From the NCBI GenBank assembly GCA_001800245.1, contig MGVA01000041.1, forward strand, positions 1 through 36,636: DNA of 36,636 nucleotides. The letters run 5' to 3'. The translations under genes and the position numbers were made by a program. The notes under the pieces were generated by a model. It saw nothing but the letters and a program-made list of their open reading frames with translations, was not told where the DNA came from and ran no database searches. This document shows positions 35,168 to 36,636 of the stretch, in pieces. Every line of letters begins with the position of its first letter. The first letter of the stretch is position 1. Origin of the DNA: Elusimicrobia bacterium RIFOXYA12_FULL_51_18. Lineage in GTDB: Bacteria > Elusimicrobiota > Elusimicrobia > Elusimicrobiales > UBA9959.

Positions 35168-36636
35168 ATGTTGATTGACAAGTTCAAGGATTCTTTCTGG
35201 AGATTTACCGCCGGCAGGGTACGGCTTGCGGTTTTGTTCTGCTTGTCTTTCCCAGCCGCGGCCGCCATTGCCGTGGCGGCGACTCCGGCCTCCGTTCAGT
35301 TTCCCGCCGTTTCCACTAATTCAGTCGATGTTTCCTGGGTCCTGGACGCCCCCGGCACGGAAGCTCCGCTGGTTGTGCTCTCATCCGATAATTTTTCCAC
35401 CGTATTATCGTCGGGGACAATGGCGATAGGTTCGCAGACCACAACGTATCTGGCGCTTAATCCGAATACCACGTATTATTTCAAAGTGAAAGTTTCCACC
35501 GAAGACGATGCCGCCTACAGCTCCGTTATCACCACTGTTACCTACGTGGAAACTCCGACAAATATCGTTTTTGACGAGATAACGGCCGGCACTATAACGG
35601 CTTCCGCTTACACGGCTACGCCCGGGTTCTCGAACCTGGAGGTCGGTTCGTCGGGCGTGAATGTGGCTCGTGACGGGGCATACGCGGGCTGGAGGAACGG
35701 AAATGTCTGGACCGAGAAGGCTGCGATGCCTACTGTGCGGCAATATCCCGCTGCCGCGGCAATCGGCGGTAAGTTATATGTGGTGGGTGGGTTTGATGGG
35801 GTTTACCTTAACGCAAACGAAGAATATGATCCTGTAGCGAATGCCTGGTCGACAAAGGCTGATATGCCCACTGCGCGGTGCTATCTCGCCGCTGCGGCAT
35901 TAAGCGGCAAGCTATATGTGTTGGGCGGATATAGTCCGGCTATGAACACGAATGAAGAGTATGATCCGACGTCGAATACATGGTCAACAAAGGCGGTTAT
36001 GCCCACTGCGAGGCGCCATTTGGCAGTCGCGGCAGTAGGTGGTAAGTTATACGCGATTGGCGGGTACACCGGTGCTTACCAGAACGTAAACGAAGAATAT
36101 GACCCAGCAACTAATACCTGGGAGACAAAGGCCGCGATGCCGGCTGTGCGCAGCTCTGTGTCCGCCGTAACAATCGGCGGTAAGGTATATGCCGTGGGCG
36201 GGTTTGATGGGGCGTATCTGAATAGAAATGAAGAGTATGACCCTGTGTTGAATACGTGGACGACAAAGGCGGTCGTGCCTGTGGCACGTTATGGTGTGGC
36301 TGCCGCGACAATCGGCGGGAAACTATACGCGATTGGCGGGTACACCGGTGCTTACCAGAACAAAAACTATGAGTATGACCCCGCGGCGAATACCTGGGCG
36401 GAAAAGGCGGCGATGCTCTCCGCTCGGCAAGGTTTGGTTGTCGCACCACTGGGTGGTAAGTTATATCTTGTGGGTGGAAATAACGGCGGGAACCTGAACA
36501 CGAACGAAGAATATGACCCTGGCGTGGCGGCTAAATTTACGGGACTTATTCCCAATACCCAGTATTCCTTCAAAGCCAAAGCCAGGGATATGAACGGAAC
36601 CGAAACATCTGAATCCATCACGGTTTCAACCTATAC
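35168..36636 (+). CDS. Secreted fibronectin III/Kelch-propeller protein (3' end outside window)
   Basis: An open frame with 489 visible residues that runs off the window, so it is partial. A signal peptide (AGRVRLAVLFCLSFPAAAAI, about residues 15-34) is followed by a fibronectin III domain (about 38-125) ending in NTTYYFKVKVSTEDD and later strands. Residues about 128-177 look like the first half of a second FN3 domain (FDEITAGTITASAY); then six Kelch repeats of about 45 residues (179-452), each with GGKLY..GG and NEEYDP..NTW, form a beta-propeller; and residues from 456 on (FTGLIPNTQYSFKAKARD) look like the second half of that same FN3 domain. The protein is likely a surface or secreted binding protein. 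Such architectures are frequent in Elusimicrobiota genomes, as far as I recall. Confidence 0.88.
   Translation, partial: MLIDKFKDSFWRFTAGRVRLAVLFCLSFPAAAAIAVAATPASVQFPAVSTNSVDVSWVLDAPGTEAPLVVLSSDNFSTVLSSGTMAIGSQTTTYLALNPNTTYYFKVKVSTEDDAAYSSVITTVTYVETPTNIVFDEITAGTITASAYTATPGFSNLEVGSSGVNVARDGAYAGWRNGNVWTEKAAMPTVRQYPAAAAIGGKLYVVGGFDGVYLNANEEYDPVANAWSTKADMPTARCYLAAAALSGKLYVLGGYSPAMNTNEEYDPTSNTWSTKAVMPTARRHLAVAAVGGKLYAIGGYTGAYQNVNEEYDPATNTWETKAAMPAVRSSVSAVTIGGKVYAVGGFDGAYLNRNEEYDPVLNTWTTKAVVPVARYGVAAATIGGKLYAIGGYTGAYQNKNYEYDPAANTWAEKAAMLSARQGLVVAPLGGKLYLVGGNNGGNLNTNEEYDPGVAAKFTGLIPNTQYSFKAKARDMNGTETSESITVSTY
35702..36523 (+). repeat. six Kelch-encoding tandem repeats, with a 38-bp identical stretch
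   Basis: Six degenerate units of about 135-138 bp encode the Kelch blades. Units 3 and 5 share an identical 38-base stretch (36048-36085 and 36324-36361), and units 1 and 4 share the FDG-YLN-NEEYDP blade. The duplication of distant units shows recent internal recombination. Confidence 0.85.

Overview
This 36.6 kb window is a dense bacterial chromosome segment of roughly 55% G+C by eye, with good AGGAGG-type ribosome binding sites and no rRNA, tRNA, CRISPR array or transposase gene. Some gene styles point to an uncultured, probably anaerobic lineage; my best guess is Elusimicrobiota (low to moderate confidence). They are Kelch/fibronectin III surface proteins, a CsgG/FlgO domain fused to an outer-membrane barrel, membrane-anchored adenylate cyclases and HutH/XDH sets without oxygenases. 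The outer-membrane protein implies a Gram-negative envelope.

Left part (1-8.9 kb): a DUF3307 membrane protein, a DnaQ-like exonuclease, and the histidine-degradation genes hutU, hutI and (opposite strand) hutH, interrupted by yajQ and an overlapping HAD phosphatase/SIS sugar-phosphate pair. HutH, HutU and HutI would take histidine to N-formimino-glutamate. No formiminoglutamase or formiminotransferase is present here. HutH carries Ala-Cys-Gly instead of the usual Ala-Ser-Gly MIO triad.

Middle part (9-20 kb): on the minus strand, a protein with two cysteine-pair motifs (DUF483-like), a fused PreT-PreA (dihydropyrimidine dehydrogenase/YgfK-like) flavoprotein and the SsnA amidohydrolase form one transcription unit, next to a Ser/Thr kinase with TPRs. 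Divergently, on the plus strand, come an 8-oxoguanine/guanine deaminase-type amidohydrolase, a phosphofructokinase and the MocA molybdenum-cofactor cytidylyltransferase, closed by a strong intrinsic terminator.

Right part (20-36.6 kb): an adenylate cyclase, then a zinc-ribbon protein, xdhC and two complete three-subunit molybdenum hydroxylases. Set A is Mo, [CsgG/OMP], 2Fe-2S, FAD; set B is FAD, 2Fe-2S, Mo. They are followed by glutamine synthetase, a SurA-like lipoprotein or periplasmic protein, and a secreted Kelch-propeller protein that runs off the window end.

Taken together, the catabolic genes look like an anaerobic N-heterocycle (purine plus histidine) degradation region. The deaminases and Mo hydroxylases interconvert purines, MocA and XdhC mature the Mo enzymes, the PreTA/YgfK-like enzyme may reduce an oxidised purine ring, SsnA hydrolyses a later intermediate, the Hut enzymes yield glutamate precursors, and GlnA recaptures ammonia. 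The pathway assignment is inference from gene families and proximity.
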